In this document: positions 21,967-32,860 of the stretch, piece by piece
Layout: each line of letters begins with the position of its first letter
Position numbering within the stretch: the first letter of the stretch is position 1
NCBI RefSeq assembly: GCF_004217495.1
Contig: NZ_SHLC01000001.1
Coordinates: forward strand, 1,426,001 to 1,490,000
Length of the DNA: 64,000 nucleotides
Direction of reading: 5' to 3'
Origin: Microterricola gilva
GTDB taxonomy: Bacteria > Actinomycetota > Actinomycetes > Actinomycetales > Microbacteriaceae
The notes under the pieces: model-generated
Seen by the model: only the letters and a program-made list of their open reading frames with translations
The model's database searches: none
Told to the model about the DNA's origin: nothing
Translations under genes and position numbers: made by a program

Positions 21967-23490
21967 ATGAGCACCGGAACAACGAACCGCGCAACCTTTG
22001 ACGCCGTCGCCGCAGAGCACCGGGTGATCCCGGTGATGCGTCAGCTCTTCGCCGATGGCGAGACGCCCGTCAACATCTATCGCAAGCTGGCGGAGGGCCG
22101 CCCCGGCAGCTTCCTGCTCGAATCGGCCGAGCAGGGCGGCATCTGGTCGCGGTTCTCCTTCGTCGGAGTCTCATCCTTCGGTGTGCTCACCCAGACGGAT
22201 GACGCCGTCGCCTGGATCGACTACGGCGCATCGGCAGAGCGCGTGCTCGGCGATGCGGCACAGCTCGCCCCCCTCGCCGCGCTCGAGCAGCTCTTCGAAC
22301 GCTGGAAGACGCCGCGGCTGCCGGACGTCCCCCCGCTCACCGGCGGACTCGTCGGCTTCATCGGCTGGGAGGCGATCCGCCAGATCGAGCGGCTGCCCGA
22401 CCGGCCGCCGGCCGAGCACGCCGTGCCGGGCCAGGCATTCAGCTTCGTCGCGGACCTCGTCGCGATCGACCACAAGTACGGAACCGTCCAGCTCATCGCC
22501 AATGTGCTCAACGACGGCCGCGAGGGCGCCGACGAGCTCTGGGCCGATGCGCAGGCCCGCCTCGACAGCCTGCAGCAGCGACTCGCGCAGCCCTCGGAGG
22601 CCTGGCTGGCCGAGGTCGACATGAACACGACGCCGACGGCGCGCTCGCGCACGAAGCGCGAGGACTTCCTGGCCTCGGTCGAGACGGCCAAGGAGCACAT
22701 CCGCGACGGCGACATCTTCCAGGTCGTCATCTCGCAGCGCTTCGAGGAGGACTGCACGGCGACGCCGATCGACGTCTACCGGGTGTTGCGCAGCCTCAAC
22801 CCGAGCCCGTACATGTACCTGCTCAGCCTCGAGACGCCGGATGACGAGCCGTACTGGATCGTCGGCTCCTCGCCGGAGGCGCTGGTCAAGGTCTCCAACA
22901 AGCGCGTCTTCACGAACCCGATCGCCGGGTCGCGGCCCCGCGGCGCGACCCCGGACGCCGACAACGAGCTCGAGACCGAGCTGCTCGCCGACGCCAAGGA
23001 GCGCGCAGAGCACCTCATGCTCGTCGACCTCGCCCGCAACGACCTGGCGAAGGTCTGCACGCCCGGCAGCGTCGAAGTGACCGAGTTCATGAGGGTCGAG
23101 CGTTTCAGCCACATCATGCACATCGTCTCCTCGGTCGAGGGTGACCTCGTCGCGGGCAAGAACGCGATCTCGGTGTTCCGTGCCACCTTCCCGGCCGGCA
23201 CGCTCTCCGGTGCGCCGAAGCCGCGCGCCCTGCAGATCATCGACGACCTCGAGCCGGCCCAGCGCGGCGTCTACGGGGGAGTCGTCGGCTACTTCGGCTT
23301 CGCCGGCGACGCCGACCTCGCCATCGCCATCCGCACCGCGACCATCATGGGCGGGGTCGCCAGGGTGCAGGCGGGCGGCGGACTCGTGCTCGACTCGGTT
23401 CCGCAGTCGGAGTTCGAGGAGTCGCAGAACAAGGCGGCAGCCCCCCTGCGGGCCGTCGCCATCGCGAACGCGCTGCGACGGGTGCAGTGA
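21967..23490 (+). CDS. trpE: anthranilate synthase component I
   Basis: TrpE (507 aa) converts chorismate to anthranilate, the first step of tryptophan synthesis. The tryptophan feedback motif LLES (Ser53) is intact, so inhibition by tryptophan is expected. The chorismate-binding half carries FTNPIAGSRPRG, HLMLVDLARNDL and AGTLSGAPKPRALQII. trpG is not adjacent. GGAG 9 nt before the ATG gives the ribosome site. The 45-bp gap after hisI shows no leader peptide or attenuator. The next gene starts within its stop codon. Confidence 0.95.
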   Translation: MSTGTTNRATFDAVAAEHRVIPVMRQLFADGETPVNIYRKLAEGRPGSFLLESAEQGGIWSRFSFVGVSSFGVLTQTDDAVAWIDYGASAERVLGDAAQLAPLAALEQLFERWKTPRLPDVPPLTGGLVGFIGWEAIRQIERLPDRPPAEHAVPGQAFSFVADLVAIDHKYGTVQLIANVLNDGREGADELWADAQARLDSLQQRLAQPSEAWLAEVDMNTTPTARSRTKREDFLASVETAKEHIRDGDIFQVVISQRFEEDCTATPIDVYRVLRSLNPSPYMYLLSLETPDDEPYWIVGSSPEALVKVSNKRVFTNPIAGSRPRGATPDADNELETELLADAKERAEHLMLVDLARNDLAKVCTPGSVEVTEFMRVERFSHIMHIVSSVEGDLVAGKNAISVFRATFPAGTLSGAPKPRALQIIDDLEPAQRGVYGGVVGYFGFAGDADLAIAIRTATIMGGVARVQAGGGLVLDSVPQSEFEESQNKAAAPLRAVAIANALRRVQ

Positions 23491-24083
23491 CCATGAGTGC
23501 ATCACGGATCAAACTCAGCGCCGTGCTCGCCGGGCTGCTTGCCGCCGTGCTCGCCATGCTGGCCTGGACCCAGACCTGGGTGATCGCGCACATCGGCGTC
23601 AACCCGGTCGAGATCGACGGTGCGGCCGCAGCGCCTGCGCTCTCGGCGCTGGCCCTCGCCGGGCTCGCCCTCGGCGGCGCGCTCACCATCGCCGGCCCCG
23701 TGTTCCGCATCGTGCTCGGCGCGCTCGAGGTGCTGCTCGGCCTCTCCGTCGTGCTCGCCTCCTTCTCCGCCATCACCAACCCGGCCGGTGCCGCGATCGC
23801 CAGCGTGAGCACGCTCACCGGTGTCGCAGGCGACAACTCGGTGCTCGCGCTGATCACGGATGCCGGCATCACGCTCTGGCCGTGGGTCGGCGTCGTCTCC
23901 GGCCTGCTGTTCGCGGCGGCCGGAATCGCCGTGCTCGTGACCAGCAAGCGCTGGCCAGGACCCGGCCGCAAGTATCAGGCCGTGCGTATGTCGAACGCCG
24001 ATGCCGCACCGCTGAGCGCCAAGGACACGGCCATCGACAACTGGGACGAACTCAGCCGCGGCAGCGACCCGACGGAGCAGTAG
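23487..24083 (+). CDS. Trp biosynthesis-associated membrane protein
   Basis: This 198-aa protein has four predicted membrane helices: residues about 10-35, 50-75, 78-98 and 130-152. The motif WTQTWV follows the first helix. It belongs to the actinobacterial family known as the trp-region conserved hypothetical membrane protein (Trp_oprn_chp). The gene is almost always inside the trp cluster, but its role is unknown; tryptophan or indole handling at the membrane is only a guess. The GTG overlaps the trpE stop by 4 bp. The C-terminal 45 residues are cytoplasmic-like and polar. Confidence 0.85.
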   Translation: MTMSASRIKLSAVLAGLLAAVLAMLAWTQTWVIAHIGVNPVEIDGAAAAPALSALALAGLALGGALTIAGPVFRIVLGALEVLLGLSVVLASFSAITNPAGAAIASVSTLTGVAGDNSVLALITDAGITLWPWVGVVSGLLFAAAGIAVLVTSKRWPGPGRKYQAVRMSNADAAPLSAKDTAIDNWDELSRGSDPTEQ

Positions 24084-24101
24084 CCGGGGCCGCAGCCCCG
24101 G
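24084..24101 (+). terminator. GC-rich hairpin after the Trp-associated membrane protein (weak terminator)
   Basis: A 7-bp stem CCGGGGC/GCCCCGG with a 4-nt loop begins right after the stop codon. No T-run follows, so it may slow or partly stop transcription before the next promoter. Confidence 0.35.
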
Positions 24102-24107
24102 AACCGC

Positions 24108-24113
24108 TAGACT
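24108..24113 (+). promoter_or_regulatory. candidate internal -10 box before the HGxxPAAW gene
   Basis: TAGACT, the form seen before many genes here, predicts a start near 24120. The resulting 30-nt leader contains a strong AAGGAG (24140-24145). The trpCBA part may therefore have its own promoter. Confidence 0.45.
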
Positions 24114-24149
24114 TTCCATCACCCCCTTCAGAACTTTTTAAGGAGCACC

Positions 24150-24380
24150 ATGAGTACAGAGTCAGTTGATCCAGGCCACGGCCACTCGCCGGCCGCATGG
24201 ACCTCGGTCTTCATCATGCTCATCGCCTTCCTGATCGGCACCGTCGCGTTCTTCCTCGACGTGCAGTGGCTCGTCTGGGCCTCGGCAGGCCTCCTGGTCG
24301 TCGGCCTGATCGTCGGCTGGGTGCTCGCCAAGGCCGGTTACGGCACGAACGGCCCGAAGTACGCTCCGAAAGCGCACTAG
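24150..24380 (+). CDS. HGxxPAAW family small membrane protein
   Basis: This 76-aa protein has the family motif HGHSPAAW near residues 10-17, two membrane helices (about 18-36 and 40-63), and a short polar tail ending GTNGPKYAPKAH. AAGGAG lies 4 nt before the ATG. The family is restricted to actinobacteria and typically sits between the Trp-associated membrane protein and trpC. Its function is not known. The conserved position suggests it works with the membrane protein upstream. Confidence 0.85.
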   Translation: MSTESVDPGHGHSPAAWTSVFIMLIAFLIGTVAFFLDVQWLVWASAGLLVVGLIVGWVLAKAGYGTNGPKYAPKAH

Positions 24381-24383
24381 CGA

Positions 24384-25154
24384 GTGCTCTCCGAGCTCAC
24401 CGCCGGTTCCGTTGAAGACGCCGAACGGCGTCGGCTGAGCCGGCCATACGCCACCGTCGAGGCCGCGGCGCTCGCACGCCCGCCCGCGATCGATGCCCTG
24501 CGCGCCCTGGCCCCGGCCGAGCGCGTCAAGGTCATCGCAGAGGTCAAGCGGGCGAGCCCGTCGCGCGGACAGCTCGCCGAGATCCGCGATCCAGCGGCGC
24601 TGGCGGCGGCGTACGAGACCGGCGGAGCCAGCGCGATCAGCGTGCTGACGGAGGAGCGCCGCTTCGGCGGCTCCCTCGCCGACCTCGAGGCAGTGCGGGC
24701 GGCGGTCAGCCTGCCCGTGCTGCGCAAGGACTTCATCGCGACGCCGTACCAGGTGCTCGAGGCCCGCGCGGCAGGAGCCGACCTCGTGCTCCTCATCGTC
24801 GCCGCGCTCGAGCAGCCGCTGCTCACCGAGTTGCACACGCTGATCCTCGAGCTCGGCATGACGCCGCTCGTCGAGACGCACAGCGCGGATGAGCTCGACC
24901 GGGCCATCGACCTCGGGGCCTCACTGATCGGTGTCAACGCGCGCAACCTCTCCACCTTCGAGCTCGACAAGAACCTCTTCGGCACCCTGGCCGGGCGCAT
25001 CCCCGCCGGCACTATCAAGGTGGCAGAGTCCGCGGTTCTCTCGGCCGCGGATGTCGCGCACTACCGTTCGGCCGGCGCCGACGTCGTCCTGGTCGGCGAA
25101 GCGCTCGTGACGAGCGACCCCATCCGCACCCTCTCCGAATTCCTGGCGGTCTAG
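24384..25154 (+). CDS. trpC: indole-3-glycerol phosphate synthase
   Basis: TrpC (256 aa) closes the indole ring from CdRP. The barrel shows VIAEVKRASPSRG, SVLTEERRFGGSLADL, LRKDFIATPYQV with the catalytic Lys, and IGVNARNLSTFELD near the C-terminus. The start is a GTG three bases after the previous stop. No trpF is present. In actinobacteria its reaction is done by the bifunctional PriA (HisA/TrpF), a different protein from the primosomal PriA above. Confidence 0.95.
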   Translation: MLSELTAGSVEDAERRRLSRPYATVEAAALARPPAIDALRALAPAERVKVIAEVKRASPSRGQLAEIRDPAALAAAYETGGASAISVLTEERRFGGSLADLEAVRAAVSLPVLRKDFIATPYQVLEARAAGADLVLLIVAALEQPLLTELHTLILELGMTPLVETHSADELDRAIDLGASLIGVNARNLSTFELDKNLFGTLAGRIPAGTIKVAESAVLSAADVAHYRSAGADVVLVGEALVTSDPIRTLSEFLAV

Positions 25155-26375
25155 ATGTCTGATTCCAAGCTGCGCGACGAGCTCGGCCCGTACTTCGGCG
25201 ACTTCGGCGGCCGCTTCGTTCCGGAGTCGCTCGTCGCCGCGCTCGATGAGCTCACCCTCGCCTACGACATCGCGAAGAAGGACCCGGCCTTCGCCGCCGA
25301 GCTCACCGAGCTGCACAAGAGCTACACCGGTCGCCCGTCGATCATCACCGAGGTGCCGCGCTTCGCCGAGCACGCGGGCGGCGCCCGCATCATCCTCAAG
25401 CGTGAAGACCTGAACCACACCGGGTCGCACAAGATCAACAACGTGCTCGGCCAGGCGCTGCTCACCAAGCGCATCGGCAAGACCCGCGTCATCGCCGAGA
25501 CGGGCGCTGGCCAGCACGGCGTCGCCACCGCGACGGCCGCAGCCCTGTTCGGCTTCGAGTGCGTCGTCTACATGGGCGAGGTCGACACCGAGCGCCAGGC
25601 GCTCAACGTCGCCCGCATGCGCCTGCTCGGCGCGGAGGTCGTCGCCGTCAAGGCCGGATCCCGCACGCTGAAGGACGCCATCAACGACGCCATGCGTGAC
25701 TGGGTCACCAACGTCGAGAACACCAACTACATCTTCGGCACCGTCGCGGGTCCGCACCCGTTCCCCGCCATGGTCCGTGACTTCCAGAAGATCATCGGAG
25801 AAGAGGCCCGCGAGCAGGTTCTCGCGCTCACCGGCTCCCTCCCGGATGCCGTCGCGGCCTGCGTCGGCGGCGGATCCAACGCCATGGGCATCTTCCACGC
25901 CTTCCTCGACGACCCATCCGTCGCCCTCTACGGCTACGAGGCGGCCGGCGAGGGCGCAGACACGCCGAAGCACGCCGCCACGATCACGAAGGGGCGCCCA
26001 GGCGTCCTGCACGGCGCGCGCAGCATGATGCTGCAGGACGAGGACGGCCAGACCTACGAGTCGCACTCGATCTCCGCCGGCCTCGACTACCCGGGCGTCG
26101 GCCCGGAGCACGCCTGGCTGAACAGCATCGGTCGCGCCCAGTACCGCCCGGTTACGGATGCCGCAGCCATGGACGCACTCATGCTGCTCAGCCGCACAGA
26201 GGGCATCATCCCGGCCATCGAATCCGCTCACGCCCTCGCCGGCGCCCTCGAGCTCGGCCGCGAGCTCGGACCGGATTCGACGATCCTCGTCAACCTCAGC
26301 GGCCGCGGCGACAAGGACATGGAAACCGCCGGACGCTACTTCAACTTGATCGACCAGGGGGCACGGCAGTCATGA
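25155..26375 (+). CDS. trpB: tryptophan synthase beta chain
   Basis: TrpB (406 aa) joins indole and serine to tryptophan with pyridoxal phosphate. The PLP lysine is Lys93 in [10 protein letters not shown], the phosphate loop is [10 protein letters not shown], and [13 protein letters not shown] forms the serine site. The ATG follows the trpC stop with no gap and the stop overlaps trpA, so TrpA and TrpB should be made together as the alpha2-beta2 complex. Confidence 0.97.
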   Translation: MSDSKLRDELGPYFGDFGGRFVPESLVAALDELTLAYDIAKKDPAFAAELTELHKSYTGRPSIITEVPRFAEHAGGARIILKREDLNHTGSHKINNVLGQALLTKRIGKTRVIAETGAGQHGVATATAAALFGFECVVYMGEVDTERQALNVARMRLLGAEVVAVKAGSRTLKDAINDAMRDWVTNVENTNYIFGTVAGPHPFPAMVRDFQKIIGEEAREQVLALTGSLPDAVAACVGGGSNAMGIFHAFLDDPSVALYGYEAAGEGADTPKHAATITKGRPGVLHGARSMMLQDEDGQTYESHSISAGLDYPGVGPEHAWLNSIGRAQYRPVTDAAAMDALMLLSRTEGIIPAIESAHALAGALELGRELGPDSTILVNLSGRGDKDMETAGRYFNLIDQGARQS

Positions 26376-27157
26376 GTTCGGTCGAATCGACAATCCGCAC
26401 CAGGGTAGACGCCGGCAGCGGCGCCCTCATCGGCTACCTCCCCGTCGGATTCCCGAGCCTCGGCGCCAGCGTCGACGCCGCGGTCGCCCTGGTTGAGAAC
26501 GGTGTCGACATCCTCGAGATGGGACTGCCGTACTCCGACCCCGTGATGGACGGCTCCGTCATCCAGGCCGCCACCCAGCGCGCCCTGGCCGACGGCTTCC
26601 GCCTGCGCGACGGCTTCGCGGCCGTCTCGGCGATCACCGCCCAGGTGAAGGCACCCGTGCTGATCATGACTTACTGGAACCCCGTCGTGCAGTACGGCGT
26701 CGATCGCTTCGCCGACGAGCTCGCCGCGGCCGGCGGCGCCGGCCTGATCACGCCTGACCTCATCCCCGATGAGGGAGCGGACTGGATCGCGGCCTCTGAG
26801 CGCACCGGCCTCGACCGCGTGTTCCTTGCGGCACCGACCTCCACCCCCGAACGCCTGCGGCGCGTCGTCGACGCCAGCCGCGGCTTCGTCTACGCCGTCT
26901 CGACGATGGGCATCACCGGTGCCCGCGCCGATGTCGATGCCGCTGCGCGCGGCCTGATCGAGCGCCTCCGTGAGGCGGGCTCGACCAGCGCGTGCGTCGG
27001 CGTCGGCATCTCGACGCCTGAGCAGGTGCGCGAAGTGCTCGGCTACGCCGACGGCGCGATCGTCGGCTCCGCGCTCGTCAAGGCACTGGCCGACGGGGGA
27101 GTCGACGCCGTCGGCGCACTCGCCCAGCAGCTCGCTGCCGGCAAGTCCGCAGCCTAG
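26372..27157 (+). CDS. trpA: tryptophan synthase alpha chain
   Basis: TrpA (261 aa) splits indole-glycerol phosphate and channels indole to TrpB. The catalytic pair is Glu49 and Asp60 in [15 protein letters not shown], matching the classical positions exactly. The phosphate loop ([23 protein letters not shown]) is intact. It is the last gene of the trp cluster and overlaps trpB by 4 bp. lgt follows with its own probable promoter. Confidence 0.96.
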   Translation: MSSVESTIRTRVDAGSGALIGYLPVGFPSLGASVDAAVALVENGVDILEMGLPYSDPVMDGSVIQAATQRALADGFRLRDGFAAVSAITAQVKAPVLIMTYWNPVVQYGVDRFADELAAAGGAGLITPDLIPDEGADWIAASERTGLDRVFLAAPTSTPERLRRVVDASRGFVYAVSTMGITGARADVDAAARGLIERLREAGSTSACVGVGISTPEQVREVLGYADGAIVGSALVKALADGGVDAVGALAQQLAAGKSAA

Positions 27158-27167
27158 CCACGCCGTC

Positions 27168-27173
27168 TAGACT
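27168..27173 (+). promoter_or_regulatory. candidate -10 box of lgt
   Basis: TAGACT predicts a start near 27180. The short leader contains AAAGGG (27188-27193), 8 nt before the GTG. Confidence 0.45.
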
Positions 27174-27201
27174 CACAGAAACCAACGAAAGGGTAGTACT
27201 G

Positions 27202-28170
27202 GTGTTTGCACCGTTGAGCATTCCGAGTCCTGAGTGGAGCTACTTCGACCTCGGTCCGTTCCGCATCCACGCCTACGCCCTGTGCATCCTGGCCGGCATC
27301 GTCGCCGCGACGATCATGACCAGCATGCGCCTGACCAAGCGGGGTGCAGAGCCGGGAATCGTGCTCGACATCATCCTCTGGGCCGTGCCGCTCGGCATCA
27401 TCGGTGCGCGCATCTACCACGTGCTCACCCACCCGGGCGACTACTTCTACCCCGGAGCGGATCTGCTGCGCACCCTGTACATCTGGGAGGGCGGCAACGC
27501 CATCTTCGGTGCGCTTCTCGGCGGTGCCGTCGGTGCGTTCATCGGATGCCGCATGACCGGCATCCGGTTCTGGACGTTCGCGGACGCCCTGGCTCCCGGC
27601 ATGCTCCTGGCCCAGGCCATGGGCCGTCTCGGCAACTGGTTCAACCACGAGTTGTACGGATTGCCGACGACTTTGCCGTGGGGTCTGGAAATTTCTTCGG
27701 ACAACCCGGCGTTCCCGGTCGGGCTTCCGGAGGGAACCCTCTTCCACCCCACATTCCTCTACGAGATCCTCTGGAACGTGCTCGGCGTCGCCGTCATCCT
27801 GTTCCTCGAGCGCAAGATCACGCTGCGCTGGGGCAAGGCATTCGCTGTATACCTGATCTGGTACGGCGTTGGCCGTAGCTTCTTCGAAGCCATCCGGGTC
27901 GACCCGAGTGAGATGTTCCTCGGCGTCCGCACCAACATCTGGGCTGCCTGGGTCGCCATCGCGGTCGGTGTCGTGATCTTCATCGTGCAGTCGCGCCGTC
28001 ACACCGGGGTCGAGATCAGCCCATACGTGCCCGGACGTGAATGGAGTGCGGCCGACGCTGATATAGAATCTGACAACGCAGATTTCGACAACGACGAAGA
28101 CGGCAACGGCGCCGCGGATGTTCAGAAGTCTGCCGCCGCTGCCACAAGCACAAGCGGCCAACTTCCCTAG
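27202..28170 (+). CDS. lgt: prolipoprotein diacylglyceryl transferase
   Basis: Lgt (322 aa) attaches diacylglycerol to the lipobox cysteine of prolipoproteins at the cell membrane. It has about seven membrane helices and the Lgt signature GRLGNWFNHE at residues 141-150; GARIYHVLTHP near residue 70 and a later Arg-rich loop are also conserved. The last 55 residues form an acidic, disordered tail (many Asp and Asn), common in actinobacterial Lgt. The start is GTG with AAAGGG upstream. Confidence 0.95.
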   Translation: MFAPLSIPSPEWSYFDLGPFRIHAYALCILAGIVAATIMTSMRLTKRGAEPGIVLDIILWAVPLGIIGARIYHVLTHPGDYFYPGADLLRTLYIWEGGNAIFGALLGGAVGAFIGCRMTGIRFWTFADALAPGMLLAQAMGRLGNWFNHELYGLPTTLPWGLEISSDNPAFPVGLPEGTLFHPTFLYEILWNVLGVAVILFLERKITLRWGKAFAVYLIWYGVGRSFFEAIRVDPSEMFLGVRTNIWAAWVAIAVGVVIFIVQSRRHTGVEISPYVPGREWSAADADIESDNADFDNDEDGNGAADVQKSAAAATSTSGQLP

Positions 28171-28200
28171 AGGCTCGTCACTTCCGAGTCCCGCTGAACA

Positions 28201-28256
28201 CCCCTCGCATCAAGGGGGCGGCACAATCCCACCCACGGGCCGATGGCGTCCCCTTG
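28201..28256 (+). promoter_or_regulatory. gltB leader with two mutually exclusive hairpins
   Basis: The segment AGGGG at 28213-28217 can pair with CCCCT at 28201-28205. Alternatively it is part of a 10-bp stem, 28211-28220 with 28247-28256, containing one G-U pair. Only one form can exist at a time. It lies 27-82 bases before the gltB start. This resembles a switch or attenuator, but no ligand class is recognised. Confidence 0.35.
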
Positions 28257-28282
28257 CACATCATTCGTGAGGACGGTCAGTC

Positions 28283-31200
28283 GTGACGTTTCAATCCACC
28301 TTTACGAGGTTCAGTCAAATCCCGGGTCGGCAGGGTCTCTACGACCCTGTTCATGAGAAGGACGCGTGCGGCCTCGCCATGGTCGCAACGCTGCGTGGCA
28401 CGGCCGGCCACGACATCATCACGGCCGCGCTCGACGCGCTGCGCAACCTCGAGCACCGCGGCGCCATCGGTTCCGATGCGGGAACCGGTGACGGCGCAGG
28501 CATCATCACCCAGATCCCGGACGCCTTCCTCCGGGCGGTGACCGACTTCGAACTTCCTGCCGCCGGCCGTTACGCCGTCGGCAACGCATTCCTCCCCACC
28601 GACCCGACCGCGCGCACCGCCATCAAGCGCTCGCTCGCCGCGATCGCGGAGGAAGAGGGCCTCAGCGTCCTCGGCTGGCGCGAGGTGCCCGTCCGGCCCG
28701 ACGAGGTCGGAACGCTGGCCAGGGCCGCGATGCCCGCCATCCAGGCCTTCTACGTGCAGAGCGCACGCAGCTCCGCGAGCGGAGCGCCCCTCTCCGGCAT
28801 CGAGCTGGACCGCCAGACCTTCCGGCTGCGCAAGCGCGCAGAACGAGAGCTTGAGATCTACTTCGCCTCGTTGTCGTGCCGCACCCTCGTCTACAAGGGC
28901 ATGGTCACCACGCTCCAGCTGGAGCCCTTCTACCCCGACCTCTCCGACGAGCGCTTCGCCTCCAAGCTCGCCCTCGTGCACTCGCGGTACTCCACGAACA
29001 CCTTCCCGTCGTGGCCGCTGGCCCAGCCGTTCCGCATGATCGCGCACAACGGTGAGATCAACACGATCCAGGGCAACCGCAACTGGATGCGGGCCAGGCA
29101 GTCGCAGCTCGAGTCCGAGCTGCTCGGCGACCTCGCCCCGCTGCTGCCCATCGTCACCCCCGGCGCAAGCGACTCCGCCTCCTTCGATGAGGTCGTCGAG
29201 CTGCTGACGCTCTCCGGTCGGTCCCTGCCGCACTCCGTCATGATGATGGTGCCGGAGGCCTGGGAGAACCAGAGCGAGATCGATGCTGAACGTCGGGACT
29301 TCTACGACTACCACTCGATGCTCATGGAGCCGTGGGACGGCCCGGCGGCGATCGTCTTCACCGACGGGTCCCTCGTCGGTGCGACCCTCGACCGCAACGG
29401 CCTCCGTCCAGGCCGCTTCGTCGTCACCGACGACGGCCTCGTCGTGCTCGCCAGCGAGATCGGCGTGCTCGACTTCGATCCGGCCACCATCGTGCGCAAG
29501 GGACGGCTCCGTCCGGGCAAGATGTTCCTCGTCGACACGGTCGCAGGCCGGCTGATCGAGGACGACGAGATCAAGGCGGAGCTGGCGGCATCCGAGCCGT
29601 GGGGGGAGTGGCTCGAGGAGAGCCGCATCAAGCTCGCCGAGCTGCCGGAGCGCGAGCACATCGTGCACCCGCCCGCATCCGTCGTGCGCCGCCAGCGGAC
29701 CTTCGGCTACACCGAGGAGGAGGTGCGCCTGCTGCTCACGCCGATGGCGCGCTTCGGTGCGGAGCCGCTCGGCGCCATGGGCTCCGATACGCCAATCGCC
29801 GTGCTCTCCGAGCGCCCCCGGCTGATCTTCGACTACTTCACGCAGCAGTTCGCCCAGGTGACGAACCCGCCGCTCGACTCGATCCGTGAAGAGGTCGTCA
29901 CCTCGCTCGGAAGCTCGGTCGGGCCGGAGCACAACCTGCTCAGCGCCGGACCGGAGCACGCCCGCCAGGTCTCGCTCACCTTCCCGGTGATCGACAACGA
30001 CGAGCTGGCGAAGATCCAGCACATCGACCCGTACCCCGGCAGCCGCAGCACCGTCACCATCCGGGGCCTCTACCGCTTCGACGAGGGTGTCAACGCCATG
30101 CGTGACCGCCTCGCTGCACTCAACCTCGAGGTCGACGCGGCCATCGACGCCGGCGCCCGCTTCATCGTGCTGAGCGACCGCGACTCCAACAAGGACCTCG
30201 CTCCGATCCCGTCGCTGCTGATGACGGCATCCGTTCACCACCACCTCACCCGCTCAGAGAACCGCATGAAGGTCGGCCTGATCGTCGAGGCCGGCGATGT
30301 GCGCGAGGTGCACCACGTCGCCCTGCTGATCGGCTACGGCGCATCGGCCGTGAACCCGTACCTGGCGATGGAGAGCTGCGAGAACCTCGTGCGCAGCGGT
30401 GTCATCACCGACGTCACGCCGGAGAAGGCCGTCGCCAACGTCATCAAGGCGCTCGGCAAGGGCGTCCTGAAGATCATGTCGAAGATGGGCATCTCCACGA
30501 TCGCCTCCTACTCCGGCGCCCAGGCCTTCGAGGCCATCGGCCTCGACGAGGAGTTCATCGCGCAGTACTTCACCGGCACCACCTCCAAGCTCGGCGGTGT
30601 CGGGCTCGAGGTCATCGCGGCCGAGAACCTGCAGCGGCACACCTCCGCCTACCCGGAGGACGCAGCCGTCACGGTGCACGAGCGCCTGCAGACCGGCGGC
30701 GAGTACCAGTGGCGCCGCGACGGCTCTCCCCACCTCTTCAACCCGGAGACGGTGTTCCGCCTGCAGCACGCCACCCGCACCCGCCGCTACGACATCTTCC
30801 GCGAGTACACGAAGCTCGTCGACGACCAGGCCGAGACCCTCATGACGCTGCGCGGCATGTTCGGGCTCCGCACCGGACGTCGCCCTGCCGTGCCGCTGGA
30901 GGAGGTGGAGTCGGTCGCATCGATCGTCAAGCGTTTCTCCACCGGCGCGATGAGCTACGGCTCCATCTCGCAGGAGGCGCACGAGACCCTCGCCATCGCG
31001 ATGAACCGCCTCGGCGCGAAGTCGAACACGGGTGAGGGCGGCGAGGACCTCGACCGCCTGCTCGACCCGGAGCGCCGCAGCGCCATCAAGCAGGTGGCAT
31101 CCGGCCGTTTCGGCGTCACGAGCATGTACCTGACGCACGCCGACGACATCCAGATCAAGCTCGCCCAGGGCGCCAAGCCCGGTGAGGGCGGCCAGCTGCC

Positions 31201-32860
31201 GTCGACCAAGGTCTACCCCTGGGTCGCGCGCACCAGGCACGGCACCCCCGGTGTCGGCCTGATCTCGCCGCCCCCGCACCACGACATCTACTCGATCGAA
31301 GACCTCAAGCAGCTCATCTTCGACCTGAAGCGTGCGAACCCGAAGGCCCGCATCCACACCAAGCTGGTGAGCCAGTCCGGCATCGGCGCTGTCGCGGCCG
31401 GTGTCGCGAAGGCGCTCTCCGACGTCATCCTGGTCTCCGGCCACGACGGCGGAACAGGGGCCAGCCCGGTCAACTCGCTCAAGCACGCGGGAACGCCGTG
31501 GGAGCTCGGCCTGGCCGAGACGCAGCAGACGCTCATGCTCAACGGCATGCGCGACCGCGTCGTCGTGCAGGTGGACGGCCAGCTGAAGACCGGCCGCGAC
31601 GTCGTGATCGGCGCGCTGCTCGGCGCGGAGGAGTTCGGCTTCGCCACGGCGCCGTTGATCGTGGAGGGCTGCATCATGATGCGCGTCTGCCACCTCGACA
31701 CCTGCCCCGTCGGCGTCGCGACTCAGAACCCCGAACTGCGCAAGCGCTTCACCGGCAAGCCGGAGTTCGTCGTGAACTTCTTCGAGTTCATCGCCCAGGA
31801 GGTGCGCGAGTACCTCGCCGAGCTCGGTTTCCGCAGCCTCGGCGAGGCGGTCGGCCACCACGAGCTGCTCGACACCACCGCAGCGCTCGAACACTGGAAG
31901 GCATCGGGCATGGACCTGACGCCGATCCTCGTCGGCCCGGACTTCTCGGACGCCGAACCGCGCCAGAGCGCGCGGGAGCAGGAGCACGAGCTCGACGAGC
32001 ACTTCGACAACCAGCTGATCGCCCGTGCGGCCGATGTGCTCGAGCACGGCGGACACGTCGAGATCGAGTTGCCCATCCGCAACACGGAACGCGCGGTCGG
32101 CACCATGCTCGGCCACGAGGTGACGGTGCGCCACGGCGTCAACGGTCTGCCGAGCGGCTCGATCGAGGTGACCCTCACGGGCTCGGCCGGCCAGTCGCTC
32201 GGCGCGTTCCTGCCCGGCGGCATCACGCTGCGGCTCGAGGGCGACTCCAACGACTACGTCGGCAAGGGTCTCTCCGGCGGTCAGATCACGGTGCGGCCGG
32301 ACCGCCGCAGCCTGTTCGCGGCCGAACGCAACGTCATCGCGGGCAACGTCATCGGCTACGGGGCGACCAGCGGCTCGCTGTTCCTCCGCGGAATCGTCGG
32401 CGAACGCTTCCTGGTGCGCAACTCGGGTGCGACCGCCGTCGTCGAGGGCGTCGGCGACCACGCCCTCGAGTACATGACCGGTGGCCTCGCGCTCATCCTC
32501 GGCGGCACCGGGCGCAACCTCGGTGCAGGAATGTCAGGTGGAACCGCCTACGTCTACGAGCTCAAGCGTGAGCGCGTCAACCGCGATTCCCTCGCGAGCG
32601 GCGAACTCGAGCTGCACGAGCTGGGCAGCGCCGACCGCGAGATCGTGCGCGACCTGCTGGAACGGCACCTCGCCGAGACCGATTCGCCCGTCGCAGCACG
32701 CATGCTCGACGACTTCGACCAGACGGCATCCCGCTTCGTCAAGGTCTTGCCGCGCGACTACGCCGCGGTTCTCGAAACTCGAAAGAACGCGGAAGCCGAG
32801 GGCCTCGACCCCGACGGCGACCTCGTTTGGACTCGCATCCTGGAGGTGACCGGTGGCTGA
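28283..32860 (+). CDS. gltB: glutamate synthase (NADPH) large subunit
   Basis: GltB (1525 aa) converts glutamine and 2-oxoglutarate to two glutamates. Residues 1-28 look like the propeptide whose removal exposes Cys29 ([11 protein letters not shown]), the glutaminase nucleophile. The Ntn-type glutaminase domain is followed by a central domain and then the FMN barrel near 850-1230 ([32 protein letters not shown]). The 3Fe-4S cysteines lie in [10 protein letters not shown] beta-helix GXGXG domain ends the protein. The start GTG has GTGAGGA about 9 nt upstream. It overlaps gltD by 8 bp. Confidence 0.96.
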   Translation: MTFQSTFTRFSQIPGRQGLYDPVHEKDACGLAMVATLRGTAGHDIITAALDALRNLEHRGAIGSDAGTGDGAGIITQIPDAFLRAVTDFELPAAGRYAVGNAFLPTDPTARTAIKRSLAAIAEEEGLSVLGWREVPVRPDEVGTLARAAMPAIQAFYVQSARSSASGAPLSGIELDRQTFRLRKRAERELEIYFASLSCRTLVYKGMVTTLQLEPFYPDLSDERFASKLALVHSRYSTNTFPSWPLAQPFRMIAHNGEINTIQGNRNWMRARQSQLESELLGDLAPLLPIVTPGASDSASFDEVVELLTLSGRSLPHSVMMMVPEAWENQSEIDAERRDFYDYHSMLMEPWDGPAAIVFTDGSLVGATLDRNGLRPGRFVVTDDGLVVLASEIGVLDFDPATIVRKGRLRPGKMFLVDTVAGRLIEDDEIKAELAASEPWGEWLEESRIKLAELPEREHIVHPPASVVRRQRTFGYTEEEVRLLLTPMARFGAEPLGAMGSDTPIAVLSERPRLIFDYFTQQFAQVTNPPLDSIREEVVTSLGSSVGPEHNLLSAGPEHARQVSLTFPVIDNDELAKIQHIDPYPGSRSTVTIRGLYRFDEGVNAMRDRLAALNLEVDAAIDAGARFIVLSDRDSNKDLAPIPSLLMTASVHHHLTRSENRMKVGLIVEAGDVREVHHVALLIGYGASAVNPYLAMESCENLVRSGVITDVTPEKAVANVIKALGKGVLKIMSKMGISTIASYSGAQAFEAIGLDEEFIAQYFTGTTSKLGGVGLEVIAAENLQRHTSAYPEDAAVTVHERLQTGGEYQWRRDGSPHLFNPETVFRLQHATRTRRYDIFREYTKLVDDQAETLMTLRGMFGLRTGRRPAVPLEEVESVASIVKRFSTGAMSYGSISQEAHETLAIAMNRLGAKSNTGEGGEDLDRLLDPERRSAIKQVASGRFGVTSMYLTHADDIQIKLAQGAKPGEGGQLPSTKVYPWVARTRHGTPGVGLISPPPHHDIYSIEDLKQLIFDLKRANPKARIHTKLVSQSGIGAVAAGVAKALSDVILVSGHDGGTGASPVNSLKHAGTPWELGLAETQQTLMLNGMRDRVVVQVDGQLKTGRDVVIGALLGAEEFGFATAPLIVEGCIMMRVCHLDTCPVGVATQNPELRKRFTGKPEFVVNFFEFIAQEVREYLAELGFRSLGEAVGHHELLDTTAALEHWKASGMDLTPILVGPDFSDAEPRQSAREQEHELDEHFDNQLIARAADVLEHGGHVEIELPIRNTERAVGTMLGHEVTVRHGVNGLPSGSIEVTLTGSAGQSLGAFLPGGITLRLEGDSNDYVGKGLSGGQITVRPDRRSLFAAERNVIAGNVIGYGATSGSLFLRGIVGERFLVRNSGATAVVEGVGDHALEYMTGGLALILGGTGRNLGAGMSGGTAYVYELKRERVNRDSLASGELELHELGSADREIVRDLLERHLAETDSPVAARMLDDFDQTASRFVKVLPRDYAAVLETRKNAEAEGLDPDGDLVWTRILEVTGG

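Noticed and set aside
30254-32461. 735-codon minus-strand reading frame opposite gltB
   Set aside because: Shadow of the gltB coding frame; no motif, no start signals.
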